From: Anaerolineae bacterium
Lineage (GTDB): Bacteria; Chloroflexota; Anaerolineae; Anaerolineales; Villigracilaceae
Length of the DNA: 64,000 nt
Direction: 5' to 3'
Assembly: GCA_021324435.1 (NCBI GenBank)
Contig: JAJPIZ010000009.1
Location: 124,001 to 188,000, forward strand
Shown: positions 15,455 to 22,770 of the stretch, one piece after another
How positions within the stretch are numbered: the first letter of the stretch is position 1
Layout of the letters: each line of letters opens with the position of its first letter
Program-made: the position numbers and the translations under genes
The notes under the pieces: generated by a model
Databases searched by the model: none
What the model saw: only the letters and a program-made list of their open reading frames with translations
What the model was told of the DNA's origin: nothing

Positions 15455-15964
15455 ATGGCTAACACAATCCTCGATCTTCCCCTCATCCTCGAAACCCGCC
15501 GCAATCACGCGCTCGAACATGCCACGCTTCACATGCTCGCCGGGAAATATCCCAATCAGCACATGGCCGGACATTCCAACCCCACCGGCTTTTTCATCCT
15601 CGGAAACTTTTCAACGGAAGACGTTGCCTCGGCGGTCACTCAAGCGCTGACTCGACTGCGCGCCGGCGAACGCGAACTCGCCATCCACGCCGGATGCGGG
15701 ACCAACCTCGCCACCACTGCGCTTCTCGCGGGGACCCTGGCCTGGTTCGTGCTTCGAGGCGGCAAATCTCTCCTCGGGCGGATTTTGCGCCTGCCCCTGG
15801 CGGTCGCGTTTGCGGCTGTAGGCGTTTTGCTCAGCCAGCCGCTTGGACCGGTCATCCAGCAGAGGATCACGACCGATGCTGAGATGGGCAACCTGCAACT
15901 GGTTGAGGTGCGGTCATCCCTGCGCGGCCGAATCACCGCGCACCGCGTGATTACGAAAAATTAA
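15455..15964 (+). CDS. DUF6391-family membrane protein
   Basis: 169 aa from the ATG at 15455, with TATAAT (15443-15448) exactly 6 nt upstream and no ribosome-binding site. It opens ILETRRNHALEHATLHMLAG, typical of this family (conserved His/Glu). A glycine-rich region follows, HAGCGTNLATTALLAGTLAWFVL, then one or two further hydrophobic helices (LPLAVAFAAVGVLLSQPLG). The conserved HALEHATLH suggests metal binding, but no activity is known. It precedes holA, separated by nested repeats. Confidence 0.7.
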   Translation: MANTILDLPLILETRRNHALEHATLHMLAGKYPNQHMAGHSNPTGFFILGNFSTEDVASAVTQALTRLRAGERELAIHAGCGTNLATTALLAGTLAWFVLRGGKSLLGRILRLPLAVAFAAVGVLLSQPLGPVIQQRITTDAEMGNLQLVEVRSSLRGRITAHRVITKN

Positions 15965-16186
15965 ACACGAAGGCCGCTAAGTTTCTTTCTTCTTTCCACT
16001 TTCTTCTTTGCGTTCTTAGGGTCTGTATGCAAATTCGTCTCATGTCATTCTGAGCGACCAACGGGAGCGAAGAATCTTGTTTTTTCGTTCAAAATTTGAG
16101 ATTCTTCGTCGCTTCGCTCCTCAGAATGACACATGAAATTGATTTTGCATACACACTCTAGTGTGCTTTGCGGTTAAAAAAACCTA
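15965..16186. repeat. CACGAAG-type repeat interrupted by the MITE-like element
   Basis: Left part TTAAACACGAAGGCCGCTAA ... TTTGCGTTCTTAG (to 16019) and right part TAGTGTGCTTTGCGGTTAAA (from 16159) join into one normal copy if 16020-16161 is removed. No gene lies in this 220-bp gap. Confidence 0.7.
16020..16158. mobile_element. 139-bp MITE-like inverted-repeat element with 3-bp target duplication
   Basis: It is flanked by TAG on both sides (16017-16019 and 16159-16161). Ends GGTCTGTATGCAAA and TTTTGCATACACACTC are imperfect terminal inverted repeats. Internally CATGTCATTCTGAG and CTCAGAATGACACATG pair, as do AAGAATCT and AGATTCTT. It has no coding capacity. A related GTCATTCTGAG palindrome is at 53855-53935. 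Confidence 0.7.
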
Positions 16187-17155
16187 ATGCCTAACACTTT
16201 CTTCCTCTTTGGCAACGACGAATTCGCCATCACGCGCCGCATCTCAGAATTCACCGCGGATTTTCCCGATGCCTCCAGCGCGGGAATGAACACGGCGCGG
16301 CTCGAAGCCCGCACCATGAGCGAAGACGACTTGAACAACGCGGTCAATGCGATGCCGTTTTTAGCGAAACGGCGGCTTGTGATTCTCGCGAACCCGTCCG
16401 CGAAATATACCGCGCCAAACTCGCGTAAGAAATTTGAAGAATTCCTGGAGAAGGTCCCCGATACGGCGCGGCTGGTGATGTACGAGTTTGTTGAACCGAA
16501 AGAGGCTGAGAAGCACTGGCTGGTCAAATGGGCGGAGAAGCACAGCGCGTTGATTCAAACCAAAGCCTTCATGTCGCCGCGTGCGAAAGATATGGCGGGC
16601 TGGATCATCAGCGAGACAAAGAATCAAAACGGGCAGATCGAACCCGCCGCGGCGGGCAAACTGGCCGAGATGGTCGGCGCGGATACGCGTCAGGCCGCGC
16701 AGGAAATTGCCAAGTTGTTGGCCTATGTCAATTGGGCGCGCCCGCTCAAAGTCCAGGATGTGGAAGCGGTCAGCGTCGTCACCGCCGAGCAAAACATCTT
16801 TGATTTTGTGGACGCGCTGGCCGCAGGCAACGCAAAGCAATCTCAATCTTTGCTCCATCGCTTGCTGGAAACGGAAGACTGGTTTTCACTGTGGGGCATG
16901 GTTGTGCGTCAATTTCGTTTGCTGTTGCTGGCGCGTGAAGTTTTGGATTCCAAAGGCAATAAAGACGACGTGACGCGGGCACTGGGTGTGCATCCGTTTG
17001 TGGCGGAGAAGACGGCCAATCAGGCCCGGCGATTCTCGCTGGCTTCGCTGGAAACGATTTATCACAAACTGCTTGAGATTGATGAGGCGGCAAAAACAAG
17101 CCAGGTCACACTGGACCTGGCGATGGAAACATTGGTGGTCGAGTTAACTCGATAA
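16187..17155 (+). CDS. holA: DNA polymerase III delta subunit
   Basis: 322 aa. The start MPNTFFLFGNDEFAITRRI shows the fold of the clamp-loader delta subunit (phosphate-binding-like loop without a working ATPase). It is followed by NAMPFLAKRRLVIL, RLVMYEFVE and the C-terminal collar (AGNAKQSQSLLHRLLETEDWFSLWGMVVRQFRLLLLAREV). It opens the beta sliding clamp as part of the DnaX complex. It ends 15 bp before the end of the convergent mmuM gene. Confidence 0.93.
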   Translation: MPNTFFLFGNDEFAITRRISEFTADFPDASSAGMNTARLEARTMSEDDLNNAVNAMPFLAKRRLVILANPSAKYTAPNSRKKFEEFLEKVPDTARLVMYEFVEPKEAEKHWLVKWAEKHSALIQTKAFMSPRAKDMAGWIISETKNQNGQIEPAAAGKLAEMVGADTRQAAQEIAKLLAYVNWARPLKVQDVEAVSVVTAEQNIFDFVDALAAGNAKQSQSLLHRLLETEDWFSLWGMVVRQFRLLLLAREVLDSKGNKDDVTRALGVHPFVAEKTANQARRFSLASLETIYHKLLEIDEAAKTSQVTLDLAMETLVVELTR

Positions 17156-17169
17156 GGCGAAGTTCGATT

Positions 17170-18102
17170 TCATGCCCTTGCCCACTCTGCAATGGCGCGG
17201 ATATCATCGGGCGTGGTGCGGCAACAGCCGCCGATGATCTGCGCGCCGCTTTCGTACCATTGCTTCGCCTGTTCGCTGAAAGCCTCACACGCTTCACCGT
17301 CCCAACCTTTGATCTCGGCGTTGTAGGTTTCACCGGAGTTGGGATAAACAAGGATCGGTTTGTTTGTTGCATGGCGCGCTTCGCGAATGAGTGACGAAAT
17401 ATACTGCGGTGCAGTGCAATTGACTCCCACCGCCGCGACCTGTGGGAACGAATCGAGCCAGGCGGCGCAATCCGCTAATCGCTCGCCATCGCTGATGTGA
17501 ACATCATCCTTCGCGCTGAAACTGATCCACGCGCTGACATTCGGAAATTCTTTCAACACATTGACAATCGCCTGCGCTTCGATCAAGCATGGGATGGTTT
17601 CGCAGGCCAGCATGTCTGCACCCGCCGCGATCAACGCTTCCATTCTTGGACGGTGGAACTGCTCCAGTTCCGATTGGCTTAATCCATACTCCCCGCGATA
17701 CTCCGAGCCATCGGCCAGGTACGCGCCGTACGGCCCGACCGAGGCGGCCACAAATGGACGCGGTCTCCCATTCTGATTCGTTTCCTCCCTCCAAAATTCG
17801 TCTCGCGCTTGCGCGGCAATCTGCACCGATTTTTGAATCAGTGCAATGGCTTCGTTCTTGCTCAAGCCGCGCCGCATAAAACCTTCGAGGCTGGCTTGAT
17901 AGCTGGCGGTGATGGCACAGTCTGCGCCCGCGGCGAAATAATCGTGATGCACCTGGCGGATTAGTTCTGGATTTTCGATCAGCAATTTTGCCGACCAGAG
18001 CGAATCGTTCAAGTCCGCGCCGCGGCGTTCGAGTTCAGTCGCCAGCGCGCCGTCGAGAATCATAGCGGGATATTTTTGAAGGATGGTTTCAATTGGGTTC
18101 AT
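17170..18102 (-). CDS. mmuM: Homocysteine S-methyltransferase
   Basis: 310 aa from the ATG at 18102; upstream in-frame codons fall in a dispersed repeat. The MmuM/BHMT barrel is shown by MILDGALATELERRGADLN (14-32), ITASYQASLEGF, ACETIPCLIEAQAI and the zinc ligands GVNCTAPQY (Cys) and GGCCRTTPDDIRAIAEW (two Cys). It moves a methyl group from S-methylmethionine (or a similar donor) to homocysteine, forming methionine, in the cytoplasm. It is monocistronic between holA and the alkyltransferase-like gene. Confidence 0.93.
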   Translation of the reverse strand: MNPIETILQKYPAMILDGALATELERRGADLNDSLWSAKLLIENPELIRQVHHDYFAAGADCAITASYQASLEGFMRRGLSKNEAIALIQKSVQIAAQARDEFWREETNQNGRPRPFVAASVGPYGAYLADGSEYRGEYGLSQSELEQFHRPRMEALIAAGADMLACETIPCLIEAQAIVNVLKEFPNVSAWISFSAKDDVHISDGERLADCAAWLDSFPQVAAVGVNCTAPQYISSLIREARHATNKPILVYPNSGETYNAEIKGWDGEACEAFSEQAKQWYESGAQIIGGCCRTTPDDIRAIAEWARA

Positions 18103-18117
18103 GATTCTGCGCTTGCG

Positions 18118-18202
18118 CCTCTTATTAAACACGAAGGTCATTAAGGAACGCGAAGGAAAAAGATTCGAGGTTTTTCCTTTATGTACTTCGCGTCCTTTGT
18201 GG
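18118..18202. repeat. CACGAAG-type dispersed repeat
   Basis: ATTAAACACGAAGGTCATTAA ... CTTCGCGTCCTTTGTGGTTAA brackets the gap between mmuM and the alkyltransferase-like gene. Same family as 15308-15421. Confidence 0.65.
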
Positions 18203-18586
18203 TTAAAAAAGTTTTTCCTGTCTAGGCTCGTCGGCTTCATCCAGCCCATGCCAGCCGTATTTTTTTAAATCAATTTTGTCCTTCACAAAAACAATCCCTT
18301 CTTCCTCCAGCAACTGACGTTGCTTCTGCGCGCCGGGTCGCTCGCTGATCCTGCCCTGCGAGTTGATCACGCGCTGCCACGGTACATCGTCCGGGCAGGC
18401 CGCCATCGCGCCGCCCACCCAGCGCGGACCGAAGGCTTTGTACGATTCAAAGTCCACGCCGTTCGGCGGCGGGAGCATCAGCGCGATCTGGCCGTAGGTC
18501 GCGACTTTACCGCGCGGCACCTGTCGCACGAGTTGCCACACGCGCTCGTTGAATTCCTGCGGGTTAGGAGGGGAAGTGAATTGCAT
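18203..18586 (-). CDS. Alkyltransferase-like (ATL) protein of the MGMT family
   Basis: 127 aa. The MGMT DNA-binding fold is clear (FNERVWQLVRQVPRGKVATYGQIALML, AFGPRWVGGAMAACP, WQRVINSQGRIS). At the active site PCHRV is replaced by PWQRV: Trp stands where the alkyl-accepting Cys would be. Such ATL proteins bind O6-alkylguanine and channel it to nucleotide excision repair, without removing the group themselves. The C-terminal 25 residues are charged (KYGWHGLDEADEPRQEKLF). Confidence 0.9.
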   Translation of the reverse strand: MQFTSPPNPQEFNERVWQLVRQVPRGKVATYGQIALMLPPPNGVDFESYKAFGPRWVGGAMAACPDDVPWQRVINSQGRISERPGAQKQRQLLEEEGIVFVKDKIDLKKYGWHGLDEADEPRQEKLF

Positions 18587-18592
18587 GAGAAC

Positions 18593-18645
18593 TCCATTTC
18601 ATGGTTAATGGATCATGGATTTGCACCATTAACTATTAACCATGA
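18593..18645. repeat. Short inverted repeat (ATGGTTAAT/ATTAACCAT)
   Basis: ATGGTTAAT (18601-18609) and ATTAACCAT (18633-18641) flank a 23-nt loop between two minus-strand genes. Same words as at 536-596. Confidence 0.5.
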
Positions 18646-18649
18646 TCTA

Positions 18650-19645
18650 TCATTGCTCTCTAAGTATCGCGTCAATCTTCTGCAACTCTTCATCGCTGAA
18701 CTTCAAGTTGTTCAACGCGGCGAGGTTGTCTTCGAGTTGCTGGACACTGCTCGCACCAATTAACGCTGACGTCACTGCCGGTTTGCGCAGAACCCAGGCC
18801 AGCGCCATCTGCGCCAGGGATTGTCCGCGTTGATGGGCGAGTTCATTTAATTTTTTGGCGCGCGGCAAATTCTTGTTGACGGTTTCGGGCGTGAGCCAGA
18901 CGCGTTCGGTTTTGGTGGCGCGCGCGCCAGATGGGATTCCGTTCAGGTAACGGTCCGTAAGCTGTCCCTGCGCGAGAGGCGAGAATACGATACATCCCAC
19001 GCCCTCCTCGGTCAACACATCCAGTAATCCATTTTCAATCCAGCGATTGAACATGTTGTACGACGGCTGGTGGATGAGACACGGCGTGCCCAGGTCGTTC
19101 AGAATTTTGATGGCGTCCTCGGTCTGTTCGGGACTGTAAGACGAGATGCCGACATATAAAGCTTTGCCCTGCCTGACGGCGGAATCGAGCGCGCCCATTG
19201 TTTCTTCGAGCGGCGTGTCGGGGTCGGGACGATGGCTGTAGAAAATGTCAACGTACTCCAACCCCATGCGTTTGAGCGAACCATTCAGGCTGGCGAGCAG
19301 ATATTTGCGCGAGCCCCATTCGCCGTACGGACCGGGCCACATGTCGTAACCGGCTTTGGTAGAGATGATGAGTTCATCGCGGTAGGGATGGAAATCCTGC
19401 GCGAAGAGTTTGCCGAAGTTCTCTTCTGCTGAGCCGGGCGGAGGGCCGTAGTTGTTGGCGAGGTCGAAGTGTGTGACGCCGAGGTCGAAGGCGCGGCGCG
19501 CGATGGCGCGGCTGTTTTCAAAAATATCCACGCCACCGAAGTTGTACCACCAGCCGAGCGAGATGGCCGGCAGTTTCAGTCCGCTGTGGCCGACGCGGTT
19601 GTAGAGCATTTTGTCGTAACGGGTTTGTAAGGCGAGGTAGGGCAT
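18650..19645 (-). CDS. Aldo/keto reductase, YghZ (L-glyceraldehyde-3-phosphate reductase) type
   Basis: 331 aa TIM barrel. YNRVGHSGLKLPAISLGWWYNFGG at the start and FDLANNYGPPPGSAEENFGK (catalytic Asp/Tyr) are typical of the YghZ/KCNAB branch, with STKAGYDMWPGPYGEWGSRKYL (Lys) and YSHRPDPDTPLEETM (His). The NADPH site is VTSALIGASSVQQLEDN near the C-terminus. It reduces small aldehydes such as L-glyceraldehyde 3-phosphate or methylglyoxal. Its first ~23 codons overlap the end of the upstream AT-rich gene. Confidence 0.92.
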   Translation of the reverse strand: MPYLALQTRYDKMLYNRVGHSGLKLPAISLGWWYNFGGVDIFENSRAIARRAFDLGVTHFDLANNYGPPPGSAEENFGKLFAQDFHPYRDELIISTKAGYDMWPGPYGEWGSRKYLLASLNGSLKRMGLEYVDIFYSHRPDPDTPLEETMGALDSAVRQGKALYVGISSYSPEQTEDAIKILNDLGTPCLIHQPSYNMFNRWIENGLLDVLTEEGVGCIVFSPLAQGQLTDRYLNGIPSGARATKTERVWLTPETVNKNLPRAKKLNELAHQRGQSLAQMALAWVLRKPAVTSALIGASSVQQLEDNLAALNNLKFSDEELQKIDAILREQ

Positions 19646-20154
19646 GATGATTTCCTTTTATCCTTCTTCGATAATTTCGTTGCTATAAGGCCAATGCTGT
19701 TATAACGTTTTATGTCGCGATTGTATATTGATGCAAATACGATCACAAATAATAGCATTGGAAAGAAGCCATCGAGTGTAAAATGCGCAGAGATAATGGA
19801 CCAAATTATCAGGGCTATATATGAGAACAAAATCAATATATGGAAAAAGAGTAGTCCCGTGGAAATCGATGCTTCAACTGTAATTTCGTTTTTCATCTTT
19901 GAATATTTTATTGTGCCCTCGGCCAAGAAAATCCAGTTAGAAAAAGGATATATTATCCTTGCGAAAGGAATACCAAACTCAAATTTTAGACGGAAAAGAT
20001 TTTTCACAGATGTTTCCTCAACATATAATAAGAATGGTAAAAAACTCTCTTTGCTTAGAGCTTTTATATAACTGGATGGGGTCAGATTCCTGCTGAAAGA
20101 GAAATTCTTCTTGTAAAGAACAGTTCTATTAACACTAGTAGCTTTTTGTGGCAT
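19576..20154 (-). CDS. AT-rich hypothetical membrane protein
   Basis: 192 codons, much richer in A+T than the neighbours, rich in Lys, Ser, Phe and Ile. Two transmembrane helices are visible (~100-122 LLFFHILILFSYIALIIWSII, ~128-147 FFPMLLFVIVFASIYN), after a ~95-residue soluble N-terminal part. The C-terminal ~25 residues overlap the start of the aldo/keto reductase and look like out-of-frame sequence, so the original stop may be lost. I do not recognise a family. Base use unlike its neighbours suggests acquisition by transfer. Confidence 0.55.
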   Translation of the reverse strand: MPQKATSVNRTVLYKKNFSFSRNLTPSSYIKALSKESFLPFLLYVEETSVKNLFRLKFEFGIPFARIIYPFSNWIFLAEGTIKYSKMKNEITVEASISTGLLFFHILILFSYIALIIWSIISAHFTLDGFFPMLLFVIVFASIYNRDIKRYNSIGLIATKLSKKDKRKSSCPTSPYKPVTTKCSTTASATAD

Positions 20155-20164
20155 TGCTTATCCC

Positions 20165-20926
20165 CTACCATTTCCACTTTTTCAGCACATCCATCGCCTT
20201 GTAATTCGTCAAATCCAATTGCAAAGGGGTAATCGAAACATATCCTTCGGCCAGCGCGCCGAAGTCGGTGCCTTCTTCAGCCACGCCGGTGGGGGACTGG
20301 CCGCCGATCCAGTAATACGGTTTGCCGCGGGGGTCGAGGCGCTGATCGAGCGCGTCGCGGTAGACGCGCAGCCCCTGCCGCGTGATCATGTAGCCTTTGA
20401 GTTGACTTTCTTTGAGATACGGCACATTGATGTTCAGCACTACGCCTTCGGGCAAGCCGTCCGCCATCACTTTCTCGACGACGCGGCGCGCCACGGAGGC
20501 AGAAGTGCTGTAATCAAGCACCTCTTTGAATCCTTCCGGCGAATCGAGCGAGACTGCCACGCCTCTCACGCCGCTGATGACCGCCTCCATCGCGGCCGTG
20601 ACCGTCCCGGAATAAGTCACGTCGTGGCTGATGTTGGCGTTGGGGTTGATGCCCGAAACGACGATGTCAATCGGGTCGGTCAGGCCGAGCAGACACAGCG
20701 CGACACAATCCGACGGCGCGCCGTCGGACATGAACGCGGCGGTTCCATCCGCCAACAGCGTCTCGCGCACGCGCAAGGGACGATCCAGAGTCTTGACATG
20801 CCCCGAAGCAGACCAGTTGCGGTCCGGCGCGAAGATGGTCACACGGCCCAGTTTACGCATCTCCTGCGCGAGGGCGAGCAGTCCCGGCGCTTGAACGCCG
20901 TCATCGTTGGTAACTAATATATGCAT
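20165..20926 (-). CDS. surE: 5'/3'-nucleotidase SurE
   Basis: 253 aa. The diagnostic metal site is at the start, ILVTNDDGVQAPG (Asp-Asp 8-9). FAPDRNWSASGH, SGINPNANISHDVTYSGTVTAAMEA and the late VSITPLQLDLTNY all match SurE. It is a divalent-metal nucleoside monophosphate phosphatase of the cytoplasm, linked to stationary-phase survival. A TATAAT box on the minus strand lies about 45 nt upstream, in the space shared with the divergent lipoprotein gene. Confidence 0.96.
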   Translation of the reverse strand: MHILVTNDDGVQAPGLLALAQEMRKLGRVTIFAPDRNWSASGHVKTLDRPLRVRETLLADGTAAFMSDGAPSDCVALCLLGLTDPIDIVVSGINPNANISHDVTYSGTVTAAMEAVISGVRGVAVSLDSPEGFKEVLDYSTSASVARRVVEKVMADGLPEGVVLNINVPYLKESQLKGYMITRQGLRVYRDALDQRLDPRGKPYYWIGGQSPTGVAEEGTDFGALAEGYVSITPLQLDLTNYKAMDVLKKWKW

Positions 20927-21000
20927 ATTGATTTCCGATTTCAGATTTTCAATTTACGATTGTGGGACGATTATAACGCGCCTACCTGTATAATATTTCC

Positions 21001-22074
21001 ATGCGCCGTATTTCTTTTTACTTTTCTCTTCTCTCTCTTCTCTCTGTTCTCTTTCTTCTTTCCTGTACCCCTCCCCCCTCGCCCCTTTCCCCTGTTCTTT
21101 ACATCTTTCGCCTCGACCCTCCCGCGCTGGTCGAATTTTCCGCAGGTTACCAACCCGTGCACGAGATCCCATTTTCGATTCCAGCAGGATGTCAACTGAA
21201 TAATGTTTATCCGTCGCCGCGCGGCGCGTATCTCGCCGTGGAATTGGACTGTGCCTTCGGTCAGACCGTTGTGTGGGTGGACACGGACACAGGCGAAGTG
21301 AGACAGGCATACACCGAATCGGACAGTCACTTCCTGGCGTGGGACTCGAACGGTCAGGCCGCATATCTCAAAGTGGATTCGACGGGCAATCCCCACATCG
21401 CTCGTGTGGGCGTTTTGTCCAGCGCGAAAGAGAACTTTGTTCCGATCACCGAGCTGACTTACGATCTCTCGCCCAAACCGAACAGCGACGATTTCACGTT
21501 CACTTTTTCACGCGGCATGGGACTTGGAAGTGAAATGTGGCTGGCTCAACAGAATGGAAATGTCGTTCAGCAAGTCGCGGCGGATAAGAATAATTACCTG
21601 TCCTTCGCGCGCTGGTCACCGGATGGAAAACAAATTGCGTTCATTAAGATTCCCGATTCGCCTACGCCGTTCACGGTGGGTGAGTTGTGGGTGATGGAGG
21701 CGGACGGCTCGAACGCGCGCAAACTGGCAGATGCGGATGCAGGTCACGGGTATGCCGCGAGTTGGTCGCTGGATGGGAAAAGACTCGCGTTTGTGGTGCG
21801 CGAAAACCCCGATGATGTCAAGGCCGATCAAAACGCGAGCGCGCTGGTCAGCAATATTTATATTGTTGAGGTTCAAAGCGACAAATTGACTCAACTCACG
21901 CACTTTCAAAACGCGCGCGTCGAAACGCCGGTCTGGTCGCCGGACGGAAACACAATTGCATTCACGGTCGTCTTAGATGATAAAATCAATGTGTATCGCG
22001 CGGACGTTTTATCAGGCGAGACGACGTTAATCATAACGGAGTCCGCTTGTTGTCCCGCGTGGATGCGGAAGTGA
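21001..22074 (+). CDS. TolB-like beta-propeller lipoprotein
   Basis: 357 aa. Signal peptide with lipobox LLSC (Cys ~22) gives a membrane-anchored lipoprotein. The rest contains propeller blades: SPRGAYLAVELD, WSPDGKQIAFIK, WSLDGKRLAFVV, WSPDGNTIAFTV. TATAAT (20989-20994) is exactly 6 nt before the ATG, with no ribosome-binding site. It is the first of three exported-protein genes with gaps of 3-6 bp, so they form an operon with the M23 peptidase. Likely a binding or sensing role at the cell surface. Confidence 0.85.
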   Translation: MRRISFYFSLLSLLSVLFLLSCTPPPSPLSPVLYIFRLDPPALVEFSAGYQPVHEIPFSIPAGCQLNNVYPSPRGAYLAVELDCAFGQTVVWVDTDTGEVRQAYTESDSHFLAWDSNGQAAYLKVDSTGNPHIARVGVLSSAKENFVPITELTYDLSPKPNSDDFTFTFSRGMGLGSEMWLAQQNGNVVQQVAADKNNYLSFARWSPDGKQIAFIKIPDSPTPFTVGELWVMEADGSNARKLADADAGHGYAASWSLDGKRLAFVVRENPDDVKADQNASALVSNIYIVEVQSDKLTQLTHFQNARVETPVWSPDGNTIAFTVVLDDKINVYRADVLSGETTLIITESACCPAWMRK

Positions 22075-22080
22075 ATCAAG

Positions 22081-22767
22081 ATGAAACATATTGTTGTGTT
22101 GCTAATCGCGTTTGTGTTGGTCGGCTGTGGGGCACAGGCGACGCCGTTCGTTCCAACATCTGTCGAGTCTCCGCGTGCGCTCGTGTCTCAATCGCTCGCC
22201 ACGCCGACCGCGCAACCGACCCAAACGCCAACAGACACTCCCACGCCTGGACCATTCAGTGTGCAATTCACGCCGGTTCCAAGTGAAACGCCATTGCCGA
22301 CGCTTGAACTGCCAACCGAAGTGCGCTTCCCCCCTGAGTTGCAAATTTGGGATGGACTGCCGACTTATCTTGCCGAATCGAAACCGAACTTTTATTTTCG
22401 TTTGCGCTTCGATCCAGGCGTGTGGGCTTTGACCACCGACAACTTTGGTTTCCCCGCGCTTGCTCATCGAACCATTTCGAATTGTGTGATGTCTTCCATT
22501 TCTGGACATGGCCTGCCGCTCAACGTGACTGTCGAACACAACACACATCACATCGGCCCGATCAATTACGATATCAACACGGCTTCGTTGAACGGCGTAA
22601 AACAGTTTGTCAGTTACGCAGGCGGCGACTTGAGCGCGAACATTTACACGGCTTTTCAAGTTTCGTTTGTGGATCAATCCGATCAGTGCATTGCGGACGC
22701 AGAGACCGTTCTTGCCACCCTCACATCGGTTCCCGTTTCGCAAGCGACTCCCATCCCGACACCCTAG
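22081..22767 (+). CDS. Lipoprotein of unknown function with Thr/Pro linker
   Basis: 228 aa. The lipobox is LVGC (Cys ~16). Residues 20-60 are a disordered Thr/Pro/Gln linker (TPTAQPTQTPTDTPTPGPF), and ~75-210 form one soluble domain of mixed strands (FYFRLRFDPGVWALTTDNFGFPAL). I do not recognise the domain. It is located 6 bp after the propeller lipoprotein and 3 bp before the M23 peptidase, so the three are probably expressed and used together at the envelope. Confidence 0.75.
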   Translation: MKHIVVLLIAFVLVGCGAQATPFVPTSVESPRALVSQSLATPTAQPTQTPTDTPTPGPFSVQFTPVPSETPLPTLELPTEVRFPPELQIWDGLPTYLAESKPNFYFRLRFDPGVWALTTDNFGFPALAHRTISNCVMSSISGHGLPLNVTVEHNTHHIGPINYDINTASLNGVKQFVSYAGGDLSANIYTAFQVSFVDQSDQCIADAETVLATLTSVPVSQATPIPTP

Positions 22768-22770
22768 CCA

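Noticed and set aside
18650-19645. Frameshift in the aldo/keto reductase near its overlap with the AT-rich gene
   Set aside because: The reductase reading frame is continuous and complete from MLYNRVGHSG; the overlap only affects the tail of the other gene.
20954-21396. Minus-strand frames over the propeller lipoprotein start
   Set aside because: Arg/Glu-rich antisense translations of the signal-peptide region; the plus strand has a promoter, lipobox and propeller motifs.
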